Shown here in pieces: positions 1-16,205 of a stretch of 64,000 bases of DNA; positions within the stretch are counted from its first letter, which is position 1; every line of letters begins with the position of its first letter. The notes beneath the pieces were generated by a model. That model was given only the letters and a program-made list of their open reading frames with translations. It was not told the origin of the DNA and searched no databases. This DNA comes from Mycolicibacterium elephantis DSM 44368 (GTDB taxonomy: Bacteria > Actinomycetota > Actinomycetes > Mycobacteriales > Mycobacteriaceae). The stretch covers positions 100,551 to 164,550 of the forward strand of contig NZ_ATDN01000003.1 in NCBI RefSeq assembly GCF_004014805.1, read 5' to 3'. A program made the position numbers and the translations under genes.

Positions 1-3644
<3,644 letters not shown>

Positions 3645-3667
<23 letters not shown>

Positions 3668-4607
3668 CCAGGGTTCCGATCCACGCGACGGCCAGCAGCT
3701 GCAACACCCGGTCCTTCAACGCGATCTCCTCGGGCTCACCGGCGAGGCCACCGTCGACGTCGACGGCATAGCGCAGGATCGCGATCGTGAACGGAATCAT
3801 CGACACGACGAACCACGATGTTCCGCCGGTGCCGTCCCGCTCGAATGCCCACAACCCGTAACACAACACCAGCGCGGTGGCCGACAGCGTCCACACGAAC
3901 CGCAGGTAGGAACTGGTGTAGCTCTCCAGTGACTTTCGGATCTTGGCGCCGGTGCGCTCGGCGAGCTGAAGCTCCGCGTAGCGTTTGCCGGCCGCCATGA
4001 ACAACGAGCCGAACGCCATCATCAGCAGGAACCATTGCGACAGCGGCACATCCGCGGCCACACCGCCGGCGATCGCACGGATCAAGAAGCCGGACGACAC
4101 GATGCAGATGTCGATGACCGGCTGGTGCTTGAGGCCGAAGCAGTAGGCCAGCTGGATGCCGACGTAGATCGCCATCACCAGCGCCAGGTTGGGCGTCACC
4201 AGCCAGGAGATGGCCAGCGATCCCGCGATCAACGTCACCGCGAGGGCATAGGCGAGCCACTCGGGCACCACCCCCGCCGCGATCGGGCGGTACCTCTTGG
4301 TCGGGTGGGCGCGATCGGCTTCCACGTCGCGGGCGTCGTTGATGAGGTAGACCGCCGATGCGGCCAGGCTGAACACCGCGAACGCCAACAGGACCCGGAC
4401 CAGGACTTCGCGGTAGTCGTAGGCGTAGCGGTCATCGCCGAGAGCGGCGAGCGGCGCGGCGAAGACCAGGACGTTCTTCACCCACTGCCGGGGCCGGACG
4501 GCCTTGACGAGGCCGGTCATCAGGTTGCGTGGCGGACCCTTACCCGGGGCGGGGTCGTCGCTGTACTGCGGTGCGCCCACTGTGCTGCTTTCCTTCGAGA
4601 TGCTCAT
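3645..4607 (-). CDS. ubiA: Decaprenyl-phosphate phosphoribosyltransferase (DPPR synthase)
   Basis: UbiA-superfamily membrane prenyltransferase that transfers 5-phosphoribose from PRPP to decaprenyl phosphate, the first committed step to the arabinose donor DPA. It has 320 residues from ATG 4605-4607. The N-terminal RPRQWVKN and the Asp-rich motif NDARDVEADRAHPTKRYRP are the family signature. YAVDVDGGLAGEPEE in the C-terminal half supplies the second acidic motif. Eight or nine hydrophobic segments are visible. Its start overlaps the PAP2 stop by four bases (ATGA) and its end overlaps aftB, so it is translationally coupled within the cell-wall operon. Confidence 0.94.
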
Positions 4608-5144
4608 CGGTCCCCTTCCATTCGGTCGGCGACCGTGCTGACCGCCTCCGCGACGGCTGCGCCGACGACGACGCCGGTGAGGACGTCGGTCGGGTAATGC
4701 ACGCCGAGCACCAACCGCGACAACGCCATCGGCGGCACCAGAAGCGCAGGCAGCGGCAGCCCGGTGGCCCGCGCCAACAGCAGTGCCGCCGCGGTGGTGG
4801 ACGTCGCGTGCGCCGAAGGGAAGCTCAGCCGGCTCGGCGTCGCGACGTTCACCGCGATCGACGGATGGTGCGGGCGTTCGCGCCGCACCAGTCGCTTGAT
4901 CAGCACCGCCGCCGCGTGCGCGAGAAACGCGCCGGTGCCCGCGGCCAGCCACAGGCGCCGGCGGCGCGGTGCGAGCAGCGCACCCAGGCCCGCGACGGCC
5001 AGCCAGCCCAGGCTGTGCTCCCCGAAGTGGCTCAGCGCCCGCGCACCGGTCAGCACACCGGGGCGCCGGGCCACGGCACGCTGAACCGCCACCAGCACGG
5101 CCTCTTCGCCGCGTGGCGGTGCCACGGTGTCGCCAACCAGAGGG

Positions 5145-5152
<8 letters not shown>
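4604..5152 (-). CDS. PAP2-family phosphatase (Rv3807c-like, probable decaprenol-phosphoribose phosphatase)
   Basis: Membrane phosphatase of 182 residues from ATG 5150-5152. The three PAP2 motifs are present: KRLVRRERP, SFPSAHATS and SRLVLGVHYPTDVL, with the catalytic His in each of the last two. In Mtb the homologue lies between glfT2 and ubiA and is proposed to dephosphorylate decaprenylphosphoryl-5-phosphoribose before epimerisation to the arabinose donor; that role is inferred here from gene order. It overlaps glfT2 by eight bases and ubiA by four, so all three are probably made from one message. Confidence 0.9.
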
Positions 5153-8394
<3,242 letters not shown>

Positions 8395-8485
8395 TCGTTC
8401 ACGTCGGTTCTCGGCCGACAGCGCGAGACCTGGGTTGTTCACAAGATCACCTACCCGACGTAGTCCATATATTGAGGAGACTTCC

Positions 8486-9397
8486 GTGCCGAACCGCCGC
8501 CGACGCAGGCTTTCCACAGCCACGAGCGCAGTCGTGGCCCTGGCAGTCGCGAGTCCAGCCGCAGTCATCGCCGTGACCGATCTGGCCGCGAGCACCGAAC
8601 CCGCGCCCCAGCATCGTGAATTCGTGCAGGCCGCGTTGATCACCGACCTGCCCGGCGAGCTGATGTCCGCCCTGTCACAGGGGCTGTCGCAGTTCGGCAT
8701 CAACCTGCCCCCGATGCCGACGGGCCTGCTCACTGGCACCGGATCCACCACGCCGCCGTCCCTGACGTCGCCCGGGCTGACCTCACCCGGACTGACGTCG
8801 CCCGCGCTGACCTCACCCGGGCTGACCACACCCGGGCTGACCACCCCGGGACTCACGGGGCCCAGCCTGGATGTTCCCAGCGCGACCGTGCCCGGCGCGA
8901 GCCTGCCCGGGGCGACCGGCCCGGCCCTCACCGACCCGGCGCTGGCCGACCCGTCGTTGACCAATCCCGCGCTCACCACGCCGGGGCTGACCGACCCGGG
9001 CGCACTGACCAGCCCGACGGCCACGACGCCCGGCCTCACCACGCCGGATCTGACCGCGCCCGGGCTGTCGACCCCGCCCGCCCTGACCGATCCCGCGCTG
9101 GCCACCCCGGTCTCCACCGGGCTGACCAGCGAGGTTCCGATCTCGGCGCCGATCGGGCTGGACCCCGCCGCGGGTACCTACCCAATCCTGGGTGACCCGA
9201 GCCTGGCGGCGATGCCGGCGACCGCCCCGGCCAGCGGCGGCATCATCGGCGACCTGACCAGCATGGCCAACCAGCTGGGCGCCGGAGAGGCGATCGATCT
9301 GCTCAAGGGCATGGTGATGCCCGCGATCATGTCGGCCGTCAAGCCACCGGCACCGCCGGTCCCGGGTCCCGGTCCCGCACCGGTCCCCACGCCCTGA
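8486..9397 (+). CDS. erp: Exported repetitive protein Erp (PirG)
   Basis: Surface-exposed exported protein, a virulence and envelope-integrity factor in pathogenic mycobacteria. It has 303 residues. The GTG at 8486-8488 is chosen because AGGAG-type pairing (gaggaga, 8474-8480) precedes it and a basic signal peptide (PNRRRRRLSTATSAVVALAV) follows. The centre (about residues 85-215) is a tandem array of PGLTS-like pentapeptides (TSPGL, TTPGL, TDPAL); repeat number and sequence vary between species. A conserved C-terminal part with a hydrophobic stretch (LLKGMVMPAIMSAV) and a Pro-rich tail follows. It is divergent from glf and ends at a strong hairpin. Confidence 0.92.
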   Translation: MPNRRRRRLSTATSAVVALAVASPAAVIAVTDLAASTEPAPQHREFVQAALITDLPGELMSALSQGLSQFGINLPPMPTGLLTGTGSTTPPSLTSPGLTSPGLTSPALTSPGLTTPGLTTPGLTGPSLDVPSATVPGASLPGATGPALTDPALADPSLTNPALTTPGLTDPGALTSPTATTPGLTTPDLTAPGLSTPPALTDPALATPVSTGLTSEVPISAPIGLDPAAGTYPILGDPSLAAMPATAPASGGIIGDLTSMANQLGAGEAIDLLKGMVMPAIMSAVKPPAPPVPGPGPAPVPTP

Positions 9398-9407
9398 CCC
9401 TGTCCCG

Positions 9408-9449
9408 AACGGCACCGCAGAAGCCCAGCCGCGGCTCTGCGGTGCCGTT
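9408..9449 (+). terminator. Strong hairpin after erp
   Basis: A perfect 14-bp stem, AACGGCACCGCAGA (9408-9421) with TCTGCGGTGCCGTT (9436-9449), starts 10 bases after the erp stop. There is no U-tract, as is common for mycobacterial terminators. Confidence 0.75.
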
Positions 9450-9525
9450 GCAGGGCGGTCACTTTCCGGCCAATCAGGCCGTGTCGAAACATTAGTAACA
9501 ACTGGCACTTACGTAACATCGGTCT

Positions 9526-11157
9526 GTGCCGTGCCGCCGTCCCGTGCCGTCGTTGCTGTTCACCGCTGTCGCGGCGACAGCCGTCATGCTGCCGATGGCG
9601 ATCTACGGCCTGCCCGGCGGCGACGACGACCGCCCGCCCGCCCTCGAGGCGCCCAAGATGGCGCAGCAACCGCTGACCGATCTCGGCGGCGGCGAGACGA
9701 TCCGAGAGATCCACCAGGACACGCCGTTCGCGATGGTCGCGCTCACCGCATCCGATCTCACCGGCACCTCGGCGCGGGTGCGGGCCAAGAAGGCCGACGG
9801 CACATGGGGGCCGTGGTACGACGTCGAACCCCTCGAGGGGGTCGGCCCTGACGGACCCGACGCCGCCGGTCCGCGAGGCACCGAACCGGTGTTCGTCGGG
9901 CGCACCACGACGGTGCAGATCGCGGTCACCCGACCCCAGGGCGCCGCACCCACCCCGGCCGAGCAGGTGGCCGACGCGGACCGCCCGGAGTTGGGTTATG
10001 TGCCCGCCAACGTCGAGCAACCGTTCGGGCAGAACCTCAACGCGGTGCTGATCAGCCCGCCGCAGGCCCCGGTGGACAACCTGCCGCTGCCGTCGGCGGT
10101 GAACAGCCCCGGCGTGCCGCCGGTCGTCATCAACCGGGCGCAGTGGGGCGCCGACGAATCGATGCGGTGCGGAGAACCGCGGTACGACAACGGAATCCGG
10201 GCCGGCATCGTGCATCACACCGCGGGCAGCAACGAGTACGCACCCGAGGACTCCGCCGGCATCGTGCGGTCGATCTACGAGTACCACACCCGAACGTTGG
10301 GCTGGTGCGACATCGCGTACAACGCGCTGGTCGACAAGTACGGCCAGGTGTTCGAGGGTCGCGCCGGCGGCATCACCCGGCCCGTCGAGGGGGCCCACAC
10401 CGGCGGGTTCAACCGCGACACCTGGGGCGTGGCGATGATGGGCAACTTCGACGCGGTTCCGCCCACCCCGATCCAGTTGGGCACGACGGGCCGCCTGCTG
10501 GGTTGGCGCATGGGCATGGACCACATCGACCCCAAGGGCACCGTGGTGCTGGCCTCGGCCGGCAGTTCGTTCGCCAAGTTCCCGTTCGGGTCCGCCCCGA
10601 CGCTGCCCGCGATCTTCACCCACCGCGACGTCGGCATCACGGAGTGCCCCGGCAACGCGGCCTACGCGCTGATGGACCAGATCCGGGAGATCGCAGCGCG
10701 ATTCAACAGTCCACCGGGGCCCGCCGATCTGGTGGACATGCTGCGCGGCGGTGCGATCTTCGCCCGCTGGGAGGCGATGGGCGGACCCAACAGCCCGTTG
10801 GGCCACCCGACGTCACCGGAGGCCTCCGGGCAGGACGGCATCCGGTATGCGACGTTCGAACGCGGCGCCATGTACTGGTCGCCTGACACGGGCGCTCAGC
10901 CGCTCACCGGGGAGATCTACAAGGCCTGGGGGTCGCTGGGCTTCGAGCGCGGAGCGCTGGGCCTGCCGACCAGCGGCGAGATCCACGAGCCGCTGTGGAT
11001 CGTGCAGAACTTCCAGCACGGCACGCTCAACTTCGACCGCGAGACGGGCGGAGTGACGCGGGTGGTCGACGGCATCGCGGTCGACCTGCCGTCGAACTAC
11101 GTCGACCATGCGCCTACCCAGCTGGAGCGGTTCACCCGTCCGATCAGCCCCACCTGA
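9526..11157 (+). CDS. Secreted N-acetylmuramoyl-L-alanine amidase with LGFP repeats (Rv3811-like)
   Basis: Probable zinc amidase that cuts the stem peptide from peptidoglycan, exported to the wall. It has 543 residues from GTG 9526-9528, with an N-terminal hydrophobic segment (LLFTAVAATAVMLPMAIYGL) acting as signal or anchor. The PGRP/Amidase_2 domain spans about residues 200-390: GIVHHTAGSN carries the first His ligand pair, WCDIAYNALVDKYGQVFEGR is the core, and HRDVGITECPGN has the late His and Cys ligands. Three LGFP-type repeats follow (GGPNSPLGHPTS, RGALGLPTSGE and related), known for wall association. Paired GTAACA hexamers upstream could be an MtrA site. Confidence 0.9.
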   Translation: MPCRRPVPSLLFTAVAATAVMLPMAIYGLPGGDDDRPPALEAPKMAQQPLTDLGGGETIREIHQDTPFAMVALTASDLTGTSARVRAKKADGTWGPWYDVEPLEGVGPDGPDAAGPRGTEPVFVGRTTTVQIAVTRPQGAAPTPAEQVADADRPELGYVPANVEQPFGQNLNAVLISPPQAPVDNLPLPSAVNSPGVPPVVINRAQWGADESMRCGEPRYDNGIRAGIVHHTAGSNEYAPEDSAGIVRSIYEYHTRTLGWCDIAYNALVDKYGQVFEGRAGGITRPVEGAHTGGFNRDTWGVAMMGNFDAVPPTPIQLGTTGRLLGWRMGMDHIDPKGTVVLASAGSSFAKFPFGSAPTLPAIFTHRDVGITECPGNAAYALMDQIREIAARFNSPPGPADLVDMLRGGAIFARWEAMGGPNSPLGHPTSPEASGQDGIRYATFERGAMYWSPDTGAQPLTGEIYKAWGSLGFERGALGLPTSGEIHEPLWIVQNFQHGTLNFDRETGGVTRVVDGIAVDLPSNYVDHAPTQLERFTRPISPT

Positions 11158-11241
11158 GTCATCCGATTGACTCGCTTTCATCGGGTGCCGTCCTCGGGAG
11201 AGCCACCTGACGCCTGGGCGACAAAGCCGAACCCTTCTTGA

Positions 11242-12071
11242 TCGGGCCCCTGCGGTCAGCTCGGCTGCCGTGCAATGGCGGCCAGTTACAACCCCTTGCA
11301 GCCGTGGCTGGAGGCGTTCCAAACGGCATCTGCCAGTGCCACCCAGATCGGCGACACCTTCTCCCAGGCCCCCGCCGTGCTGCTGCAACAGATCCTGGCG
11401 AACCAGGCCGGTTACCTGAGTGAGGTGCTGAAGAACCCGGGCAGCATCGGCACGGTCCTCGGGCAGATGGTGGCCAACGTGCAGGCCGCGTTCACCGCCG
11501 CCACCCTGCTCGGCATCGATGCCAGCATCAACCTTTTCCGAGTCAGGAATCGCTCGACGGGTGGCACTCGATCCTGTTGCAGTCGATTCCCAAGTTGCTG
11601 CGGGAGGGTACCCCGCCGCAGGCAGTGGCGGTGGTCAAGGAACTCCTCAACGTTCTCTCCTCCCCGGTCAGTGGCATCGTGCTCGGGTTTGCCGGCCCGG
11701 TGATCAGTCCCGTGGTGGCGGTGGTGAACAGCGTGCACAGCATCGTCAGCGCGCTGGTCGCGGGAGACTTCGCGACCGCTATGCAGGGCGTCATCAACAT
11801 CCCCGCCGACATCGTGGGTGCGGTACTCAACGGCGCCAACTTGAACCTCGACGGCCTGGTCCCGGTGCTCAACAACCTGGGACTGCTGTCGCCGGGCACC
11901 ACCCTGCACAACCTGAACATCCAGTTCGGTGGGCTGTTCAGCCCGGGTTCCACGGGTGTGGACCCAATGACTGGCGAGCCAGTCGACACCACGTCGAAGA
12001 CGGCCGGCGCCGGTGAGAGCAGCACCGACAGCGGCGACGGTACGGACTCCGCGAGCGGCTCGCAGGAGTAG
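11242..12071 (+). pseudogene. GjpA-type outer-membrane porin remnant (5'-truncated and frameshifted)
   Basis: Two reading frames together spell a mycobacterial GjpA-like protein. Frame 1 (from ATG 11275, open from 11242) gives YNPLQPWLEAFQTASASATQ through AAFTAATLLGIDAS. At about 11525-11550 homology jumps to another frame, which continues with SLDGWHSILLQSIPKLLREG and AVVKELLNVLSSPVSGIVLG to the stop at 12069-12071. The signal peptide and first 100 or so residues expected for the family are missing in every upstream frame. A single-base error could explain the frame jump, but not the missing start. It could be a decayed gene or a draft-quality error on a truncated copy. Confidence 0.65.
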
Positions 12072-12083
12072 CTTTATCCGACC

Positions 12084-12112
12084 AGTGGGCCCTCGCGGTG
12101 CGGGGGCCCACT
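12084..12112. terminator. Bidirectional hairpin between the GjpA remnant and the HAD gene
   Basis: A perfect 9-bp stem, AGTGGGCCC (12084-12092) and GGGCCCACT (12104-12112), lies between convergent genes, 12 bases after the upstream stop. It probably ends transcription from both sides. Confidence 0.7.
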
Positions 12113-12192
12113 ACGTTTCGCGCTAGATCAGTTCGATCGCGCCATCGACGCCGACGGCGTCGATGGCGGTGTTGGCTCGTCTAGCCCGAAAC

Positions 12193-13011
12193 CTATTGGG
12201 GCCACCAGCGTTCCAGCACGCGGGCCACGCCCTCCTCGTTGTTGGTCGAGGTGACCTCGTCGGCGACGGCCAGCGCTTCGGGGTGGGCGTGGGCCATGGC
12301 CACCCCCAGCCCGGCCCACTGCAGCATCGGAATGTCGTTGGGCATGTCACCGAACGTCACCACTTCGTCGGCGGCGATCCCCGGTGGCCGGGCCACCTCG
12401 TCGATCCCCGACGCCTTGCTGACGCCCAGCGGCATGACCTCGATCAGGCCGTTGTTGGTGGAGTAGGTGATGTCGGCGAGGTCGCGGACTTCGTCGGCCA
12501 GGACGGCGGCCATGTCGGCGCTGTCGGCACCGGCCTTGCGGACGAGCAGCTTGATGGCCGGCGCGCTGAGCAGGTCCTCCATCGACACCTCGGTGTTGTC
12601 CGGGTTGAGCCAGGCGTGCTCGTAGCCCGGTGAGCTGACGAACTGTGGCGTCGCGGCGTCGTGTGCGCTGTTTCCCACCCGTTCGACCGCCAGCCCGGCA
12701 CCCGGGATGGCCCGGGTGGCGATGTCGGCGAGTTCGGCGAGCAGTTCGGCGGACAACGTTCGCGCGGAGACGATCCGGTCGGTCGACGGGTCGTAGATCA
12801 CTGCGCCGTTGGCGCACACCGTCATCGGCGCGAACCCGAGCGCGTCGACGACCGGCTGCACCCAGCGCGGCGGACGGCCGGTCGCCAGCACGAACTGCGC
12901 CCCGTCCTCGACGGCCGCGTGCACGACGGCGCGGGTGCGCGGCGTGACCTTCTCGTCGTCGTCCAGTAACGTGCCGTCCACGTCGGAGGCGATCATCGCG
13001 GGCCGGTTCAT
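12193..13011 (-). CDS. Cof-type HAD-family hydrolase (Rv3813c-like)
   Basis: Cytosolic Mg-dependent phosphatase of the HAD IIB (Cof) group, 272 residues. Motif I is ASDVDGTLLDDD with the nucleophile Asp near residue 10. Motif II is VLATGRPP. The Lys of motif III is in AIKLLVRK, and motif IV is FGDMPNDIPML with the metal-binding acidic pair. The C2-type cap lies between. The substrate is unknown; family members act on sugar phosphates or nucleotides. The ATG (13009-13011) overlaps the stop of the upstream acyltransferase by one base, indicating one operon with two lipid acyltransferases. Confidence 0.9.
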   Translation of the reverse strand: MNRPAMIASDVDGTLLDDDEKVTPRTRAVVHAAVEDGAQFVLATGRPPRWVQPVVDALGFAPMTVCANGAVIYDPSTDRIVSARTLSAELLAELADIATRAIPGAGLAVERVGNSAHDAATPQFVSSPGYEHAWLNPDNTEVSMEDLLSAPAIKLLVRKAGADSADMAAVLADEVRDLADITYSTNNGLIEVMPLGVSKASGIDEVARPPGIAADEVVTFGDMPNDIPMLQWAGLGVAMAHAHPEALAVADEVTSTNNEEGVARVLERWWPQ

Positions 13012-13769
13012 CAGCGGCTCTTGGCTTCTCGCTCAGCGCGCCGTCTGGCGCGTTCCGCGAGTTCGGCTTCGTCGAGCGCCCTGGCCTCCTCCGGCGTCGG
13101 TGCGCTGCCGCCCAGCCGCCGCGGCACCCAGAACGCGCCGGGCGGATGTGGGTACTGCCGTTGCGCCTTGTCCAGCAGCGCGTTCATCGACGCCCGTAGT
13201 TCTGTCAGGGTCTGCTCCATGCTCTCCGCGGCGCGCAGCGGCGCACCGACCTCGACGATGATCGGGATCTTGCTGCGGCCCAACTGTCTTGGGTGGTCCT
13301 TGGTCCACATGCGCTGGGCACCCCAGACGATGAGCGGGATCAGCGGGACGTCGGCGTCGCGGGCCATCCGGGCGGCGCCGGTCTTGAACTCCTTGAGCTC
13401 GAAGCTGCGGCTGATGGTGGCTTCGGGATACACGCCCACGAGTTCGCCCGCGCGCAGCCGATCGACCGCGACCGCGTACGCGCCGGCGCCGGCACGGCGG
13501 TCCACCGGAATGGTGCCGGTGTGGCTGATGAGGAAGCTGACGATTTTCACGTCCAGCATCTCCTCTTTGATCATGAACCGCAGGCGCCTGCCGCGGTAAT
13601 GCGCGGCCAAGGCGGCCGGCAGCCAGTCGATGTAGCTGGTGTGGTTGATGGCGATCACCGCGCCGTCGTGAGCGGGTATGTGCTCGAGCCCGTTGTAGGT
13701 GATGCGGATCCCGTTGACCCTTACTGCCGCCTTGACGAGAACCTCAAGCGTCCGGAATACGGGTTCCAT
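13011..13769 (-). CDS. PlsC-type 1-acyl-sn-glycerol-3-phosphate acyltransferase
   Basis: Membrane-associated acyltransferase of 252 residues from ATG 13767-13769. The catalytic HX4D motif is INHTSYID. VYPEATISRS is the acceptor-phosphate motif that replaces the usual EGTRS, and IPLIVWGAQRMW is the late block. It is related at protein level to the next gene upstream, so the pair is a tandem duplication (Mtb has a similar run, Rv3814c-Rv3816c). The likely role is acyl transfer to lysophosphatidate or a related lipid; the exact substrate cannot be read from sequence. The C-terminal tail is rich in Arg and Glu. Confidence 0.88.
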   Translation of the reverse strand: MEPVFRTLEVLVKAAVRVNGIRITYNGLEHIPAHDGAVIAINHTSYIDWLPAALAAHYRGRRLRFMIKEEMLDVKIVSFLISHTGTIPVDRRAGAGAYAVAVDRLRAGELVGVYPEATISRSFELKEFKTGAARMARDADVPLIPLIVWGAQRMWTKDHPRQLGRSKIPIIVEVGAPLRAAESMEQTLTELRASMNALLDKAQRQYPHPPGAFWVPRRLGGSAPTPEEARALDEAELAERARRRAEREAKSR

Positions 13770-13774
13770 CGACG

Positions 13775-14551
13775 CTACTCCGGCGCGCCCGTCGTGTCGG
13801 GAGGGCCCTGACGCCGCGAGGCCTTCTCGGCGGCCTCCTCGGCGTCCATCCGGCTGGCCTCGGCCAGCGAGGGCGCCCCGCCGCCCAGCCGGTGCGGTAC
13901 CCAGTACTCGCCGGGCGGATGCGGGCCGTACTCGTCCTGCACGCGCTCCAGCAGATGCTGCATTCGTGAGCGCAGCAACGCGGTCAGCTCGGCGGCGGGC
14001 AGCGTTGGGTAGATCGGCTCGCCGACCGCGACCGCGATGGGCACCTTCGGGCGCCGCAGGTTCTTCGGGTGGCCCTTGGTCCAGATGCGCTGGGCGCCCC
14101 AGATGATGTGCGGCACGATCGGCACGTCGCAGGCGATCGCCATGCGGGCCGCACCCGACTTGAGCTCCTTGATCTCGAAGCTGCGGCTGATGGTGGCCTC
14201 CGGGTAGACCCCGACCAGCTCCCCGTCCTTCAGCTTCTGGCAGGCCATGTCGAACGACTCGGCGCCGCTGTTGCGGTCCACCTCGATATGGCCCAGGCTG
14301 CGCATCAGCGGTCCGCCGATCTTGTGGTCGAAGACCTCTTTCTTGGCCATGAACCGCACCTTGCGCCCGAGGCCCTGCCGATAGGCGGGCAGCCCGGCGA
14401 ACGTGAAATCGAAGTAGCTCGTGTGGTTGACGGCCACCACCGCCCCGCCGCTGGCCGGCAGGTTCTCCAGGCCGGTGACGGTGAACGTCAACCCCTGCGC
14501 ACGCCACACCAGCCGCGCGAGTTGGATGACTGTGCCGTATACCGGTTCCAC
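13775..14551 (-). CDS. PlsC-type acyltransferase, tandem paralogue
   Basis: Lysophospholipid acyltransferase family protein of 258 residues beginning at GTG 14549-14551. HX4D is present as VNHTSYFD, the phosphate-binding motif as VYPEATISRS, and IVPHIIWGAQRIWTK as the fourth block. It shares most blocks with the downstream copy, including the WVPHRLGG(G/S)AP C-terminal signature. Only five bases separate the two. It is divergent from the metallo-beta-lactamase/Rieske gene across 94 bases. Confidence 0.88.
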   Translation of the reverse strand: MEPVYGTVIQLARLVWRAQGLTFTVTGLENLPASGGAVVAVNHTSYFDFTFAGLPAYRQGLGRKVRFMAKKEVFDHKIGGPLMRSLGHIEVDRNSGAESFDMACQKLKDGELVGVYPEATISRSFEIKELKSGAARMAIACDVPIVPHIIWGAQRIWTKGHPKNLRRPKVPIAVAVGEPIYPTLPAAELTALLRSRMQHLLERVQDEYGPHPPGEYWVPHRLGGGAPSLAEASRMDAEEAAEKASRRQGPPDTTGAPE

Positions 14552-14645
14552 AGCCGCCAGCGTAGTGCGCCCGCGCGGGTGCGACTTCTGCCGTCTGCTC
14601 CCGTTAAGCTCGAAAGGTCACCATCATCGAGGGGAAAGGGCGTTA

Positions 14646-16205
14646 GTGCAGGTCACAAGCGTCGGGCATGCGGGTTTCCGCATCGACACCAAGGCCGGAA
14701 GCATTCTGTGCGACCCCTGGCTGAACCCGGCATACTTCGCGTCATGGTTCCCGTTCCCCGACAACAGCGCGCTGGACTGGTCCGCCATCGGCGACTGTGA
14801 CTACCTCTACGTCTCGCACCTGCACGCCGACCACTTCGATCCGAGGAATCTGCGCGAGCACGTGAACAAGGACGCGGTGGTGTTGCTGCCGGACTTCCCG
14901 GTGCCGGACCTGCGGCGCGAACTCGAGAAGGTCGGCTTTCACCGGTTCTTCGAGACCACCGACTCGGTCAAGCACCGCGTCAGCGGCCCCAAGGGCGACC
15001 TCGAGGTGATGATCATCGCGCTGCGGGCCCCGGCCGACGGGCCGATCGGCGACTCCGGGCTGGTGGTCGACGACGGCGAAACGGTCTGCTTCAACATGAA
15101 CGACGCCCGCCCGGTCGACCTGGACGTGGTGCACGCCGACTTCGGCCAGGTCGACGTGCACATGCTGCAGTACTCCGGGGCGATCTGGTACCCGATGGTC
15201 TACGAGATGCCCGCGCGCGCCAAAGAGGCGTTCGGCATCCAAAAGCGCCAGCGGCAGATGGACCGCTGCCGGCAGTACATCGCGCAGGTGGGGGCTCCCT
15301 GGGTGATTCCGTCCGCGGGCCCGCCGTGCTTTTTGGATCCCGAGTTGCGCCACCTCAACGACGATGCGGGGGATCCGACCAACATCTTTCCCGACCAGAT
15401 CGTGTTCCTCGAGCAGATGCGCGCGCACGGTCACGATGGCGGATTGCTGATGATTCCCGGGTCGATGGCGGATTTCACCGGCTCGCAACTGAATTCGCTC
15501 ACCCACCCGCTTCCCGATGACGAGGTGCAGGCCATCTTCACCGGTAAGGCGGCCTACATCGCCGACTACGCCGAGCGGATGGCGCCGGTGCTGGCCGCCG
15601 AGAAAGCGAGCTGGGCGCCCGCGGCCGGTGAGTCGCTGCTGGAGCCGTTGCGCGCGGTGTTCGAGCCGATCATGATCCAAAGCGACCAGATCTGCGACGG
15701 TATCGGCTACCCCGTCGAGCTTCGGCTGCGGGGCCGCGAGCATTCCGAGACCGTCGTGCTCGACTTCCCCAAACGCGCGGTACGCGAACCGATTCCGGAT
15801 GAGAAGTTTCGCTACGGTTTCGAGATCGCCCCAGAGCTGGTGCGCACTGTGCTGCGCGACAACGAGCCGGACTGGGTCAACACCATCTTCCTGTCGACGC
15901 GGTTCAAGGCGTGGCGGGTCGGTGGCTACAACGAGTACCTGTACACGTTCTTCAAGTGCCTGACCGACGAGCGCATCGCCTACGCCGACGGCTGGTTCGC
16001 CGAAGCCCACGACGACACGGCGACGATCACGTTGGACGGCTGGGAGATTCAGCGCCGTTGCCCCCACCTGAAGGCCGACCTGTCGAAGTTCGGGGTGGTG
16101 GAGGGTGCCACGCTGACCTGCAACCTGCACGGGTGGCAGTGGAACCTCGAGAACGGTCGGTGCCTGACCAGCAAGGGCCACGAGCTGCGGTGCAAGAAAC
16201 TGTGA
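14646..16205 (+). CDS. Metallo-beta-lactamase-fold / Rieske [2Fe-2S] fusion protein (Rv3818-like)
   Basis: Two-domain protein of 519 residues from GTG 14646-14648, preceded by gagggga. The N-terminal half has a metallo-hydrolase fold with YVSHLHADHFD (HxHxDH) around residue 60. The C-terminal part is a Rieske domain with CPHLKADL and CNLHGWQW, the Cys-His pairs of a [2Fe-2S] cluster. The combination resembles CMP-Neu5Ac hydroxylase/UlaG-like enzymes and suggests an iron-dependent redox or hydroxylation reaction; the substrate is unknown. The stop overlaps the start of a 110-residue partner (GTGA), so the two are coupled. Confidence 0.88.
   Translation: MQVTSVGHAGFRIDTKAGSILCDPWLNPAYFASWFPFPDNSALDWSAIGDCDYLYVSHLHADHFDPRNLREHVNKDAVVLLPDFPVPDLRRELEKVGFHRFFETTDSVKHRVSGPKGDLEVMIIALRAPADGPIGDSGLVVDDGETVCFNMNDARPVDLDVVHADFGQVDVHMLQYSGAIWYPMVYEMPARAKEAFGIQKRQRQMDRCRQYIAQVGAPWVIPSAGPPCFLDPELRHLNDDAGDPTNIFPDQIVFLEQMRAHGHDGGLLMIPGSMADFTGSQLNSLTHPLPDDEVQAIFTGKAAYIADYAERMAPVLAAEKASWAPAAGESLLEPLRAVFEPIMIQSDQICDGIGYPVELRLRGREHSETVVLDFPKRAVREPIPDEKFRYGFEIAPELVRTVLRDNEPDWVNTIFLSTRFKAWRVGGYNEYLYTFFKCLTDERIAYADGWFAEAHDDTATITLDGWEIQRRCPHLKADLSKFGVVEGATLTCNLHGWQWNLENGRCLTSKGHELRCKKL

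Noticed and set aside
8750..9130. Regular short repeats (CRISPR-like at first glance)
   Set aside because: They encode the PGLTS pentapeptides of Erp in frame, with no spacer/repeat alternation or cas genes.
11275..12071. PE_PGRS gene as in Mtb at this place
   Set aside because: No PE domain or Gly-Ala-Gly-Gly repeats; the sequence matches the GjpA type instead.
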